Shown: positions 46,701-56,100 of the stretch, in pieces
How the letters are laid out: each line of letters opens with the position of its first letter
Numbering within the stretch: position 1 is the stretch's first letter
Assembly: GCF_963678635.1 (NCBI RefSeq)
Contig: NC_087068.1
Coordinates: 2,358,001 to 2,418,000, forward strand
Direction: 5' to 3'
Length of the DNA stretch: 60,000 nucleotides
Origin: Symsagittifera roscoffensis
Taxonomy: Eukaryota; Xenacoelomorpha; Acoela; Convolutidae
Program-made: the position numbers and the translations under genes
The notes under the pieces: model-generated
What the model was told of the DNA's origin: nothing
The model's input: the letters and a program-made list of their open reading frames with translations, nothing else
The model's database searches: none

Positions 46701-49700
46701 TATTTCCTTTTCTACTTCAAGTGGTTTCCTGAGCTCCGAGCTGTTCTTGTATGCCGCCGTCTTGCATCGGGCCAAAACGATGGGCGCCGTCTCTCTCAAG
46801 TTTCCTTCCGAAACAGCATCCACTGAAGGACTACCCCATCCTTCCACTTCTCTCTTCCTCTTGCGAGTCTTCACATCTCTGCTCGAGGGTGTTGTGGCTA
46901 TCATCATTGATTCGACCTCTCCATCCACTCCTTCCAACTCTTGCCTCCCCCCTGCTCGAGCCTTAAGGATATTAGTACTTTTAATCATATTACTAGTCCC
47001 AACCTTATCCCTTTTTATATCATCAACCATTTTATCCACAGTTTTTTGTTTCAGAGTAGAGCTGTCCTCACATTTCTCTTTTCTAGTCTTCGATCGTGCG
47101 TTCCTCAGCTCCACTAGTTTGTTCAGCAGCTCTTTTCTTGCTTTCTCATCCAGGCCCGTTCCTATCAGGAGCGGTTCCCCGAATCTCACTACTGCGTCCC
47201 ACAGTTCCTTCTTGAACTTGTCCAGCGTCGTCTCGCTGCCCACTTCTCGATTGAATTCCCCCAGGAATTCCTGCCAAGCGTCATCCTCGAGAGATCCCAA
47301 GAATATGTCCCTGTTCCCTTCGAACGTGTTCTTCTCCCTTTCCTCCGAGCTCAAGAGTAACATCCCCATATTGAAGGTCTCACCTGCCAATGGCAACTCT
47401 AGGTTCTTCCGCGGGGACGGGTTCAGAGGTGGGGTGGCAGTATCTGCCCAATTCTCTTCGCTCAAGTCTTTCAACAGCTCTTGAGTGGTGAGTTCCTCCC
47501 CTGATGGCCCTGGTTCAGGCGTATTCCCCACCTCCATGTCTTCTCCAGCTTCACTGAGAGTTTCATCCATACTCTCTTCCTCTGATTCATTTCTTCTTCT
47601 CTCGAGAATTCTTTTGAATCGATCCTCAACAGGTCCACTCCTCTTGTCTCCAGGCGTGTCTACAGACAGTGGTGACGGTGTCGTAGGATCCAGCTTTTTA
47701 TATTCCGTCAGGGCTACATGCAGTTGACCTGCTGCATCTAGTTCTGTTCCCTCCTGTGTCACTTCTACTTGTTCCAAGCCATAGGGTGCCTTGTATTTTC
47801 TCGTGGCAAATTTCATTTCGTCCACCAATGCGACGTGCCCCTCCATCACGATCATCCTGCCATCATCCCATATGGGTAGCATATTCTCAAGTCCTTCCTT
47901 CTCAAGAGTCCTCAAGACTTTCCGCACTTCATATCCAGGGGGCTGCGAACCTCTACTCTTTTTCGCTTGCGTCGTCCACGAATTTACCTTCATCTCGCTG
48001 ATGTGGAAGTAGACTGCCGCCGTGTAGCCGATGAACAGGGGATCCCAGCCATCCGTGAAATGCCTCTGCGTTTCCTCCGTCATCATCTTCGCCATTATGG
48101 AGGGAACCACCAAGGGACTATTCATTCCCAAGGTCATCCTCCTGACTGTCGGGAACTCAGGCATGGTGGCTGGTAGGATTTCTTTCTCCATTATGGCCTC
48201 CAGCTCCCTCTTGACTAGTGCAAAGCACTCCTTCCAGGCGGGGATTCTCAAGACTTCTCGTCCGTCGGCCGTCAATGGGTTTAGGTTCCAAAACTTTGGA
48301 TACATTTCAATGGGGCCCTCTCGCTTGCCTCCCATTCTACATTGCATTTGTCCCCTGAAGTTGCACACCATCATCTCGGCATCTTTCACTTTTCCGAAGA
48401 GTACCGTGTTGCTCATACGCGCCCTGAGCACCTCCTGCTGACACCAATTCAGCGCTGTACCATCCAGTACGCTGATGAGACTCAAGTGCGTCACCGAGTG
48501 ACGATACGTTATCACCAGGGGATCTGGAAACGCGTACGTCACTGCTGGACCATAGATGCAGGTCACCACCTCCTCTAGACCTCGGATTATCCCCATTGGG
48601 TCCGACCTCATTGCCAGGCACAGGTCCGTCAACAGAGGCATCCCTCTGTTCGCCTTCTCCCATTCTTCTCTCGAGGTTGGGTTCTCATCTTCACCCGTCA
48701 TGTATCGATTCTGCATCATGAGGTATTGCACCAGCAGTGTCTTCAACCCTGCGGCACACTTGTAGGAGCTGGTTTCAATGCTCGTGTGGACTCTCCCCAT
48801 AGACAGAGGTTCTCCATATTCCATTAACCGATGAAACGACACCAATTCCCCATGGGTCAAGAGCACTAGTGCCAGGTACCCATCAACTCGAAGTGTCTCC
48901 ACTCCCCGACTAAACATGTATGCTGGACCCATGTTGAACAAGTATCTGGGGTAGACCAAATACAGGGCCAAGAGCAGGCTGATGGGCATGCCCAGTATCT
49001 CCTGCACGAAGGCTCCAAAGATAGTCGCCGTGGTACCGAATACTCCTGCCAAGAATTCCTTCTCCCAGCAAGGACTCAAGAACTTGAGAATCTCGTAATC
49101 CCTCCGAGTCTTCAATTCGCCTTTGGCGTGCTCTCTCCAGAACCCTGCGATTGTCACTTCATTGGCGGCCGAGACAAATCTAGCCACCGTCATGTCTCTT
49201 ACCTCGGCCAGCTCCAGTTGCTTCTCTAGGAAACTCCAGACTTGCTTCACGAGGAGTGGTGCTTCCTCCCTTGTCTTATTCGTGGCGTTCTCCAACCTTG
49301 GTGTCAAAAATGGCCACCAGCCATTCTCTTGAGTCAAACGATATTTCAACGATCCTAATTGCTTTTCCGTCTCGGCCACATTTCTTCTCTCGTTACTGGG
49401 ACCTCTAGACTTGCTGGTGGAGTTCGTGATCTTTACATCCATACTCCGAAACCACAGGCTGGCCGTTAATTTGCTTATCGCCGGGTGATCGTCCCCGATG
49501 ACTGGGCTGATCTTGAGCTGCCTGGCAAAGTTCGATATCTCTAGCAAGAGCACCTCGTCTAATACGATCAGGATGTCGGCTAGTCCATAAAAGCCCCTCA
49601 GTGCATGAGATATATCCGCCCATGCCGCCGCCAATTCTGACTTGCGAAGTCTCAGGCTCGATGGCTCCAACTCCCGATTGGGGGCTGCCATTAGAATCCG

Positions 49701-52625
49701 CCATTCACTCCCTTCTGCTATCAGGATCAAGACCGCGTACACGAACTGTAGGGCGGGTGGCATATTCGCGTATCCAGGGGATGTGGTAAACACCACCTTC
49801 GTCTTGGACCCGAATCTCGAGACAACATTCTCTTGCACTTCATTCATCGCCGCAAACAACGCTTGAATGGCTTCCCATATCTTCCTCGATGTCGGAATTT
49901 CATCGCCCTTTAGTTGCTCAAGAAGTCCCATCGCGTGCAGGTGATCATTCATCCCTGCAAACAATAGCAGTTCAGGTTCACAGGGCATCTCCGACTTTAT
50001 TGCCACTACCAGAGTTAACATCTGATTCAATTCAGCTCCTGGCAAAGAGTATATCAAAGTCTCCGGCCAGAACAACTTGGGAGACGTTCCTTCGAAGTCT
50101 GATCCCGCCACAATGACTACTCTCGCAGCAGCTGGGTCTGCTCTATCATATACTGCCAGGGTTTTGGCCAGCTGGGTACTCCCACAGGGCTTCCCGTACC
50201 TGGGATCTTCCGCCAATTTCGAGCCTTCGTAAGCGGCATCTGGCAATCCCGTTCCTCCCGGATTGAGTAGCTTGTCTACCACCTTCAACTGTGCCGGGGT
50301 TGCCAACCTGATTCTGGCGATGCTAGTTCGGTGCTTGGGAGGTTCTGCTATAAGTCCCGGACTCCCCAGCAGCTTGAGAGGTCTGTAATTAATGGGTCCC
50401 ATGATCGTTTTTGTGGGAATTCCCGTCAGGTCTGTGGTCTCCATCAACTTCGCTCTCGAGAAGTGCGCCTCATGAGCTTTCAACCAGTCCACGCAATGAT
50501 GCCTATTCAAGTCCTCATGTGATACTCGTTCGATCCCCAGGGTTTCCGCCAATTCTTGCCTGCATTCCAAACTCTCTAGATCCAGTTCTTTCACCTTCTC
50601 GGGATATCTCAAGCGAGCGGTCTCCATAGACTTATTTTCCCGTTTGCTCTCTGCCACTACCACTGAGGATATCGCCGAGCTTGGAGGTGTTGATGACGTC
50701 ACCTCCTCAGACTCCATTGGCGTGGCACTCTGCAATCTGGTCTGGCTGCTCCTTGAACTGTCTCTAGTGTCAACTCTCGGTCCCAAGCGACCAGCCAAGG
50801 CCCTCGAGGCAAGGAATGGTGGGTTGGGAGGTGGTCCTAAAGTGAATTGGGCTGTCTCCAGCAGGTCCGCCTCTAGCGTGTTTATGTGTTCCTGGAAGAC
50901 GTCGTTCAGCCACTCCGCTCCCCTTGGCCTATCGAAATGGATTCCATCTTTTGAGGTGTCTTCAGGGAATCCCTTTTTCTCCATACGTTCTGCTATGTCC
51001 AACAGCCTGAGAGGAAGCACACTCTTTCGGTGTATGTCTCGGATCACCTTGTTCAGGCTCCGCACCTTCTGGTTCATCTCTAGGGCGTGCTGATCAAACA
51101 TCATGTTGTAGGGGACCGTGCATACCGTCAGCAGGATGGGGTCCATCTGGATCCTCAGTTCCTCAAGAAGGCAGCTCATCTTGTCGCACAACCTCGTTAC
51201 CTTCCTCGCTTCTCCCCTTGACACGTCGTTGGTCCCAACCATCAGGGTCACTGTGTAAACTTTGGTCATCCCTAGCATGTCCAGGGTTGCCAACATCTGT
51301 GGCGTGGCAGCTCCAGCGAAACTCAAGACTCCTGTCTGCCAATGTGACCGTATCTGGGTCAACACCCGCACCAGGCTATCCCCTATAATTAGGTGAACTG
51401 CACCCTCTGGCACACGAGGTGGCGCTAGATACTCCACCCAGGCTGCGTCATGGAAGCAGTCCCTCCTGGCTCCCTGTTCCGCACTCCAGTCCAGCCGATT
51501 GTGCCTGTGGTAGCTCCCTTCTGTATTCTTCTTATAGCTTGCGATCACGACATTCCTGACCGGCTGTTCCCTCCAAGTTGGGGGAAGCTCTGGCCTTGTC
51601 GATCTTTCACGACTCTGCTGCTGCAATTTCTCGCCTAGCTCCTTCAGGCGCGATGAGGCGCCGCTCACCTGACTGCCACTCGAGGTCGAGGTTGGGGTAT
51701 ATCCTGGTAACACCACATCCATCAGGGGACGTACAGGTTGTGTCTCTAGGTTGCGCAGGGAAGGCGTCACGTCATTCGGTATCCAGACCTCCAACCCTTC
51801 ACTCATGTGTTCTCTGGCCTCGCGGTCAAGGTTGAACCGTCCTCTAGCCCTGGGAGCTTCATCCACCTCCATGCGCGACTCTGGCCTCGAGCTGGTCACC
51901 ACTCGTTCGTTTGACCTGGCTCCCTTCTGTGCGTCAAGCTCGCGTTGTCGCTGTTCTATCCTTTCCAACTCCGACTTCAATTGATCACGATTCGCGACGT
52001 TCTCCCGCACCCTTAACTCCTGTTGATGCTCAGCTTTTTGTATCTCAAGCAACCTCAGAGCCTGGTCTCGCTCATTGACCGCCTGGTCCCTTTCCAGCTG
52101 AACCTTCTCCCGATCCAGATTTGCCTGATCCCGATCGAGGTTTGCCTTATTCCTTTCCTTCTGCGTCTTCTCGAGCTCTTTCTTTAGAACACCTAGATCC
52201 GGATATGCCTCGGTCGTCTGTTGCATTCGTGACATCGATGGCACCCTACTCGAGCTCTGGCTGGTGGACCTTACTGTTGGCCTAGTCGGTAATGGGAATT
52301 CCCCTGCGCCATATTCGGTGTTGTTATTCAGGCCAGGATTCCTTGCCAAGTCAAAACCCCTTACTCCTCCATCCACATTCCAAGACAACCATCTGGTCTG
52401 TTCTTGGTTCGATATTCCCTCGGTGGTGTAGCCGATCATCAAGACAGCCTCCGTTGCAGACTCCCTGCACTCACCCTGGTCCTCCAACTGGAGGATGGCA
52501 TTCAGCATCACCGCCATTCTCTCGTCTATTTGGGTATAGTCCAAGTCCCTCAGGCGCCTGTACAGCTCATCAAGAGTGGGCTTCCTCAGGGCCGCGGGCA
52601 CGGAGTTCCAGAATCGGTCTGCCAT
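43746..52625 (-). CDS. Giant 2959-residue ORF of gypsy-type element, with SGNH hydrolase domain
   Basis: One uninterrupted frame downstream of the element's Pol. Visible order: N-terminal region (1-145); charged coiled coil (about 150-240, repeated 'LDRDQA'-like heptads); an SGNH/GDSL hydrolase (about 410-580) with all blocks: G-D-S417-L, F-A-G, G-T-N466-D, D560-G-I-H563; a second, degenerate SGNH-like unit (about 835-1055: G-S-D at 841-843, G-M-N893-D, later G-D-D-H-P). A hydrophobic stretch at about 1190-1235 may be buried or membrane-associated. An acidic, low-complexity middle follows, then Cys/His clusters near 2430-2450 and 2694-2715 that may bind metal, and an acidic C-terminus. SGNH enzymes cleave ester bonds; the substrate here is unknown. 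There is no gag zinc knuckle or envelope-like architecture. Codons are GC-balanced, unlike the AT-rich surroundings. The lack of any stop over 8.9 kb implies recent activity or selection. Confidence 0.85.
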   Translation of the reverse strand: MADRFWNSVPAALRKPTLDELYRRLRDLDYTQIDERMAVMLNAILQLEDQGECRESATEAVLMIGYTTEGISNQEQTRWLSWNVDGGVRGFDLARNPGLNNNTEYGAGEFPLPTRPTVRSTSQSSSRVPSMSRMQQTTEAYPDLGVLKKELEKTQKERNKANLDRDQANLDREKVQLERDQAVNERDQALRLLEIQKAEHQQELRVRENVANRDQLKSELERIEQRQRELDAQKGARSNERVVTSSRPESRMEVDEAPRARGRFNLDREAREHMSEGLEVWIPNDVTPSLRNLETQPVRPLMDVVLPGYTPTSTSSGSQVSGASSRLKELGEKLQQQSRERSTRPELPPTWREQPVRNVVIASYKKNTEGSYHRHNRLDWSAEQGARRDCFHDAAWVEYLAPPRVPEGAVHLIIGDSLVRVLTQIRSHWQTGVLSFAGAATPQMLATLDMLGMTKVYTVTLMVGTNDVSRGEARKVTRLCDKMSCLLEELRIQMDPILLTVCTVPYNMMFDQHALEMNQKVRSLNKVIRDIHRKSVLPLRLLDIAERMEKKGFPEDTSKDGIHFDRPRGAEWLNDVFQEHINTLEADLLETAQFTLGPPPNPPFLASRALAGRLGPRVDTRDSSRSSQTRLQSATPMESEEVTSSTPPSSAISSVVVAESKRENKSMETARLRYPEKVKELDLESLECRQELAETLGIERVSHEDLNRHHCVDWLKAHEAHFSRAKLMETTDLTGIPTKTIMGPINYRPLKLLGSPGLIAEPPKHRTSIARIRLATPAQLKVVDKLLNPGGTGLPDAAYEGSKLAEDPRYGKPCGSTQLAKTLAVYDRADPAAARVVIVAGSDFEGTSPKLFWPETLIYSLPGAELNQMLTLVVAIKSEMPCEPELLLFAGMNDHLHAMGLLEQLKGDEIPTSRKIWEAIQALFAAMNEVQENVVSRFGSKTKVVFTTSPGYANMPPALQFVYAVLILIAEGSEWRILMAAPNRELEPSSLRLRKSELAAAWADISHALRGFYGLADILIVLDEVLLLEISNFARQLKISPVIGDDHPAISKLTASLWFRSMDVKITNSTSKSRGPSNERRNVAETEKQLGSLKYRLTQENGWWPFLTPRLENATNKTREEAPLLVKQVWSFLEKQLELAEVRDMTVARFVSAANEVTIAGFWREHAKGELKTRRDYEILKFLSPCWEKEFLAGVFGTTATIFGAFVQEILGMPISLLLALYLVYPRYLFNMGPAYMFSRGVETLRVDGYLALVLLTHGELVSFHRLMEYGEPLSMGRVHTSIETSSYKCAAGLKTLLVQYLMMQNRYMTGEDENPTSREEWEKANRGMPLLTDLCLAMRSDPMGIIRGLEEVVTCIYGPAVTYAFPDPLVITYRHSVTHLSLISVLDGTALNWCQQEVLRARMSNTVLFGKVKDAEMMVCNFRGQMQCRMGGKREGPIEMYPKFWNLNPLTADGREVLRIPAWKECFALVKRELEAIMEKEILPATMPEFPTVRRMTLGMNSPLVVPSIMAKMMTEETQRHFTDGWDPLFIGYTAAVYFHISEMKVNSWTTQAKKSRGSQPPGYEVRKVLRTLEKEGLENMLPIWDDGRMIVMEGHVALVDEMKFATRKYKAPYGLEQVEVTQEGTELDAAGQLHVALTEYKKLDPTTPSPLSVDTPGDKRSGPVEDRFKRILERRRNESEEESMDETLSEAGEDMEVGNTPEPGPSGEELTTQELLKDLSEENWADTATPPLNPSPRKNLELPLAGETFNMGMLLLSSEEREKNTFEGNRDIFLGSLEDDAWQEFLGEFNREVGSETTLDKFKKELWDAVVRFGEPLLIGTGLDEKARKELLNKLVELRNARSKTRKEKCEDSSTLKQKTVDKMVDDIKRDKVGTSNMIKSTNILKARAGGRQELEGVDGEVESMMIATTPSSRDVKTRKRKREVEGWGSPSVDAVSEGNLRETAPIVLARCKTAAYKNSSELRKPLEVEKEIEVSTSSTSEEDFKPQKVNVKRGSTNGQVGEVEIGKEWISKAHQDMGKQVTSDPLERNKTRNTSRTWWVALETLKEMEDCLKKLDSGIARRRRNWATQQKAEVNKIEMASHLKRSWQSLLKDHFEEAMRTSSSAPPLMANPFVRTAGQLMFTWSLVGIELETLTSYDRLKLGSKKLEVYQALMQHVARDNSGLSLARRKDATCFLRWTMSMMSDSTILACHQRASGSKTMERRVSTIILNVYQSTGIEKEDGSRLSLENHRKLDEVRRFSNKKFEEEHDVHRNLASSEQYSRLSEKGEYQNVSGVMGIAYNPFLDSEAGGANRNHEVAELLKFWTERIMEIDAVEKEGPSLGLILEKTPEVISIPRSNKRVEVNMGGGNGLLTTNLGVIWKLLRPSWCPHPHASLIEETTERVRLAPTEDEDLAKLSVLHKLITPQMQEPSERTSDPGSAKKLEPGSCLDSTCGNGEHICDGRSCVRILSFQKEDLVTWFEDITEREKSEVQIIAECYARTTVNIATALGFFSRMCGLQALERLESEHHLVTALSVESWPGVLQVTQKHIRSWKVGLEAEMGFPMSEAYGLPLNAKSLIGSMMANLCGSHYPLHMAMVEVSSQRILVDKAFSVPKCVRLARMSHHSHKLLRKIKGTVPKELRDDLSEIWGEDLLKLERENTSDHERQNVIGIPVGSTPNLEDNDTMHEKMMELEPLLEASGERNLRSIEISHGECPCHCLAQTVWYPDHKNLCLVWDVEEIRSIGLPDHRQKVTLLVVSTMLALRWIEENITKYREATTPTAESIYAIDYSRRLELFETACKVFAIPTEVRHVWSRLRYFPWFRATLTSWLYMTTKDHMRKHQKEYRQFQAEIGPEAFKRPLLTHRNAITTGWKRVGKMSRDNTKARESILEEDLAKNVSLSLHNSFCLNREARVKALPNQAKRLQEQREWMRSYEQLKAWEEIVISSDDEEELLRQFAASSTSGCSTSKAKSTR

Positions 52626-53153
52626 TCTTTGTAACTTCGGGATGTATGTAGGTAGATGTTAACCAGCTCAAGAATTACCTTACCAACTCAAGAATTACCT
52701 TACCAACTCAAGAATTACCTTACCAACTCAAGAATTACCTAGAAATGTTCTCCTGCAAGTACTTGCTGTAGATTCGGATTATCGCGTGTTCAATCAAGAT
52801 TCTCTCTTTCTGTTACTCGCTTGAGTGTAGTTGGATTTTCAACTTTGTTTTTCAAACTTGATCTGAAAACAGAAAGCTCATTAAAACTTAGCATATCACG
52901 TCCCTAACCTAGAGACCCCCCTTCTACCCATATGGTTAAAATCTTATCATTCTCATATCACTTAAAGCAATTCGATTGGATTTTCCCTTAAGAACATGCA
53001 GATTCATTTTATGTTTTAGCACCATCAATTCTTTCTTTTAAAATTCAATTGTCATGCCAATCACATCTTAAGATCCCTTTACCTGCGCCGCACCCCAGTA
53101 CCTAACTCAAGACTCCTCCCTCACACCCGACCTGATACCTCCATGTACCCGAC
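52626..53153 (-). promoter_or_regulatory. Pol-to-giant-ORF spacer with possible splice acceptor
   Basis: 528-bp non-coding spacer between the Pol stop and the ATG of the giant ORF. On the minus strand a strong acceptor-like sequence, 'gctttctgttttcag', ends at 52863, 237 bases before the ATG. This suggests the giant ORF may be translated from a spliced subgenomic RNA, as downstream ORFs of some LTR elements are. The donor would lie in the missing 5' part. The spacer also contains the 20-bp tandem repeat at 52661-52740. Confidence 0.45.
52661..52740. repeat. 20-bp tandem repeat, four units
   Basis: Four consecutive copies of a 20-bp unit ('ctcaagaattaccttaccaa' on the plus strand; the last copy breaks off after 'ctcaagaattacct'). 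Each copy contains CTTGAG on the minus strand. It lies in the predicted leader just upstream of the giant ORF start codon. Confidence 0.9.
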
Positions 53154-56100
53154 TCAGGCGATGCTCAAGTAGTACTTCTTGTGAAGATGCACCATTATCT
53201 CTGTTTCTGCAAAGACCACATGTAGGATAGCGTACAATTCCCTCGAGCTCAGTTTGCCCCTGTTTGGGTCGTACACCGGCATCGAGACCTCCACTATTCC
53301 TCTTTCAATCATGAAGTCACGTAGTCTTGTCAGTGCCAATATCACGTGTTCGGGATCAATTGTGTTTCTGTCGTTGACTCTCGTTACTAGGAAGCAGAGG
53401 TATTTGCCCGGGACTTGTGCCACTGACGGTGGAAGCGCTGCTATGCCTCCCAGTCCTGGCCTCTGTCTGAACAGAAACTCTACGTTCTGGTACTCTCTTT
53501 TGAAGTCAGCCTCCAATCTTGATTTGAAACTCATGTCCGCCGTGATGCAGATCGCGCTGGTCCTGTTTGACAGGATGAAGTCGCTATCCGTTATCATGAT
53601 GTTCTCTGAGTATTCATTGGGTATTTCGAATTTCGTTTTGAAATTCCTTCCTATGGTAGGCTCTGGTTCTTCTTCCTCCAGTTCCAATCCGCTTGTTTCC
53701 CTCACTTCCTTGAGCTTCTTTATCATCAAATTTTCGGTGTGGGTAAGTCCTACCCCCACTCCCCGGACAAAAATATTTATCGACGTCCCCGTCGATGTAG
53801 TCGGGTCTGAATTGTCCTTGGGGATGTCCAGTGGCCTGTCTGTTGCTGTCCATCCGAAAAGAGGGTCCTCTGTCTTCATGTAATTTGCTGCTGATACATC
53901 GATTTGCTGAATGCTTTGTCCTTCGCGGCTCTCGTCTTTGACATCACGCATCCACTCTAGAATCCTCAAGTTCGTGTTCTCCCTCCTTTCTATTTCACTC
54001 TGCTCGAGATCCGTCTCCAATTCTGGCGTCGAGTAATCATCCTGCGGATAATGTCCACCATCGTCAATGACCTGCCATTCCTCTTCGGCTTCCAGTTCGC
54101 CTGCGCTTAGTAGTTCATCGCCCAACTTGTCTGGCTGTATCTTATCGATCAAGAAGTCATCCCCGTACCTATTGTACCTCATACCTGTTCGTTTACGATT
54201 GCCAGTCCTGGTTTCCGGTGGTGTTGGTCGATCCGGCTCCATCCACTTCGGTACCTCGTTTTGCTCTGGGTCTTTCCAGTCTTCTTCTACAAATGAACCT
54301 GCATCCGACTCCACTTCTATCTTTTCGTTGTCGTCCAAACTCAAGTTCTCATTACCATCATTTTTCTCTCTAGTGCCTTTCTCATTCACCTCGCACGCTG
54401 GTTCCACCACCAGGTACTCAAGACCTTCCATGTCTTTTGGTAGGCACCAGTCCTCCGGGGACGGGACATGAGGCTTCAGATTTTCGTAATGTGCTGCTCG
54501 CCCTGTACTCAAGCGATAGAACCGTCCTTGTTGATGTACTTCCGTAATCATGAACGGTCCTCTCCATTTCTTGAGTAGTTTCTTTGTTCCCTTGGGCGGT
54601 ATGACATTTTGGAAGACCCACACGTATTGGCCCACTTCGTATGGCTTTGCTCTTAGTATCTTTTCGTCATATTTCTTGCGTTGCCTCATTTGCGCTTGCG
54701 CCGTGTTTCTCCGACATAGCTCGTTTAGCTCTTGTTGTCTTTTGATCGCTTCCTTCACGTATGCTTGAGGTGACGTCCTCTTCCCCTCGTACTCCGGGTA
54801 GAAGAATGTTATAGGCATTGCCCTTTCCCTGCCTGTCAACATCATGAAAGGACTGATACCCGTCGTTGAGTGCTGAGTACTATTATAGGCTCCTACTACC
54901 TGTGGCAGGTATTTGTCCCAGTCCGTCATGTATCTCGAGCAGTACACCCTGAGCATGTTGACCAGTGTCCTGTTCTGTCTCTCTACCAACCCATTGGTCT
55001 GTGGATGATAGGTCGTCGAGTGCGCTTGAGCAATGTGTGATCTCTTCATCAATTCTTTTGTCAAGTCCCCCACAAAAGCCTTGCCGTTGTCCGACTGGAA
55101 AGTCATTGGACAACCATACCGCGATATCCAATGCGTTATCAGGTGATCACATGTCTCCTCTGCCGAGGCTGTCTGGCACGGAACCGCTTCCGCCAACTTG
55201 GTGAAGTGATCTATTATAACTAGTATTTGGTTATAACCCGACTCCGTCATGCAGATTTTCTGATGGTCTATCTGCACCACTTCATTGAATTCCGAACTCT
55301 CGACAGACTTGAGGGGAAACTTCATCTTCCTTGGGTCTTTTACTTGAAGGCATGCTAGGCAGGCATTCACCCATCTCTCGCAAGCTTTTCTCATTCCCGG
55401 CCAATCAAACCTGTGAAGTATCCTTTGTTGTACTTTATCTATCCCCTGGTGGCCCATCTGGTCGTGTGATCTGAAAAGCACCTCCGTTTGGTACAATTGT
55501 GGTAGTATGATGAGGTTGTGTTTGTGTAATATTTTTTCCTCATCTCTTCTCTTGCACGCTACCACCCCTTCAGCTGTGTGATAAAGTAAATCTCTCTTTT
55601 CTTTGTAGAACTGGCTCAAGATCTTGTAGCTGTCTTCCTCAAGTTCCCCCTTCTCCTTGACTCCCGAATGGATCCATTTGGAGAGGTTACTTGTCATTTT
55701 GTCATTCTTCTGGGCCCTTATTAGGTCAGACAGCCTGTATCTCGCCTTAACGTGCTCCTTTAGCGCCATGATCTGTCCATTCATTTCACCAGGGTTGTGG
55801 ATGTCATCGCTCAGCTTCACACATATCATCCTTTTCACGATTTTCATGTCATCTTCTGGTACCAGATTCGTTCTGACGTTTGAGTTGCACGATAGTTCCC
55901 TTAGTGGTTTTCTTGAAACTGCTATTTTCTCGAGCTCTTCACCACCTCGTACCTCTTGTATTTCCAGATTGTACGTCCCTGAAGATGGATCCGTCTGTAA
56001 TTCCCTGTCGTGCTGTCTTATCTTCTCTTCCGCCAGTATCATGCATAGACTGTCTTGGTCTTCGCTGCTCTCATCCGAGTCTTCATCCCATTCTTCACGC

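Noticed and set aside
43915-52651. Numerous plus-strand open frames of 60-273 codons opposite the giant ORF
   Set aside because: They are antisense shadows of a GC-balanced, stop-free coding strand. They have no domain and change with codon bias of the real frame.
52661-52740. CRISPR-like array
   Set aside because: The 20-bp units are directly contiguous with no spacers, in a eukaryotic retroelement; it is a simple tandem repeat.
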